Both the position numbers and the translations under genes were made by a program. From Deltaproteobacteria bacterium (lineage in GTDB: Bacteria > Desulfobacterota > Desulfobacteria > Desulfobacterales > C00003060), in the NCBI GenBank assembly GCA_019309815.1, contig JAFDFO010000146.1:1-5860 (forward strand): a stretch of DNA of 5,860 nt. The letters are read 5' to 3'. This document shows positions 5,846 to 5,860 of this stretch, piece after piece (the first letter of the stretch is position 1; each line of letters opens with the position of its first letter). A model generated the notes under the pieces. It had not been told where the DNA came from, made no database searches, and saw only the letters and a program-made list of their open reading frames with translations.

Positions 5846-5860
5846 ATGCAATTCATTAAA
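5846..5860 (+). CDS. secF: Protein translocase subunit SecF, first five codons (partial)
   Basis: ATG at 5846 opens MQFIK up to the window end. SecF N-termini often look like M-x-F-I-K, and secF normally follows secD, so this is the likely start of the partner that forms the SecDF heterodimer. No recognisable ribosome binding site precedes it; the sequence upstream is the octamer array and TGTTTCTTGACT. The call rests on position and five residues, so it is moderate. Confidence 0.55.

Noticed and set aside
5386..5856. 156-residue minus-strand ORF
   Set aside because: It lies antisense to the conserved SecD membrane domain and its N-terminal part is a translation of the octamer array.

Overview
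The window looks like a chromosomal housekeeping segment from a Gram-negative bacterium, most likely a sulfate-reducer-like deltaproteobacterium (Desulfobacterota). Three things suggest this: a yajC-secD-secF order with a short (533 aa) SecD, an outer-membrane-type lipoprotein, and intergenic gaps filled with short iterated words of the kind I associate with that group. The taxonomic call is inference; no rRNA or other marker is present.

Layout: positions 1-125 hold the start of a leftward UMF1/Atg22-like MFS transporter gene. Diverging from it, 202-1085 encodes a zinc-dependent phospholipase C-like protein whose reading frame is broken near 435-495. Positions 1086-1523 contain no intact gene. 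They hold a perfect hairpin, two inversely oriented arrays of an 8-bp word, a decayed 3' fragment of a four-helix-bundle (S23/IVS-type) protein gene between those arrays, and a possible 19-codon leader ORF. purB (adenylosuccinate lyase) follows at 1524-2849, then an unrecognised lipoprotein gene 21 bp downstream (2871-3545), then yajC with a TTG start (3662-4003), secD (4135-5736) and the first five codons of secF at the window edge.

Function: PurB acts twice in purine synthesis in the cytoplasm. YajC, SecD and SecF form the accessory complex that helps SecYEG move proteins across the inner membrane using the proton gradient. The lipoprotein is probably cotranscribed with purB and exported by the same Sec route; its role is unknown.

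The most unusual features are non-coding. Five or six arrays with strict 7- or 8-bp periodicity, each built on a different word, sit in most gaps. One supplies the stop codon of the lipoprotein gene, one supplies the end of the four-helix-bundle remnant, and one separates secD from secF. A second feature is the 131-nt yajC-secD leader, in which a perfect 8-bp complement could hide the secD ribosome binding site.
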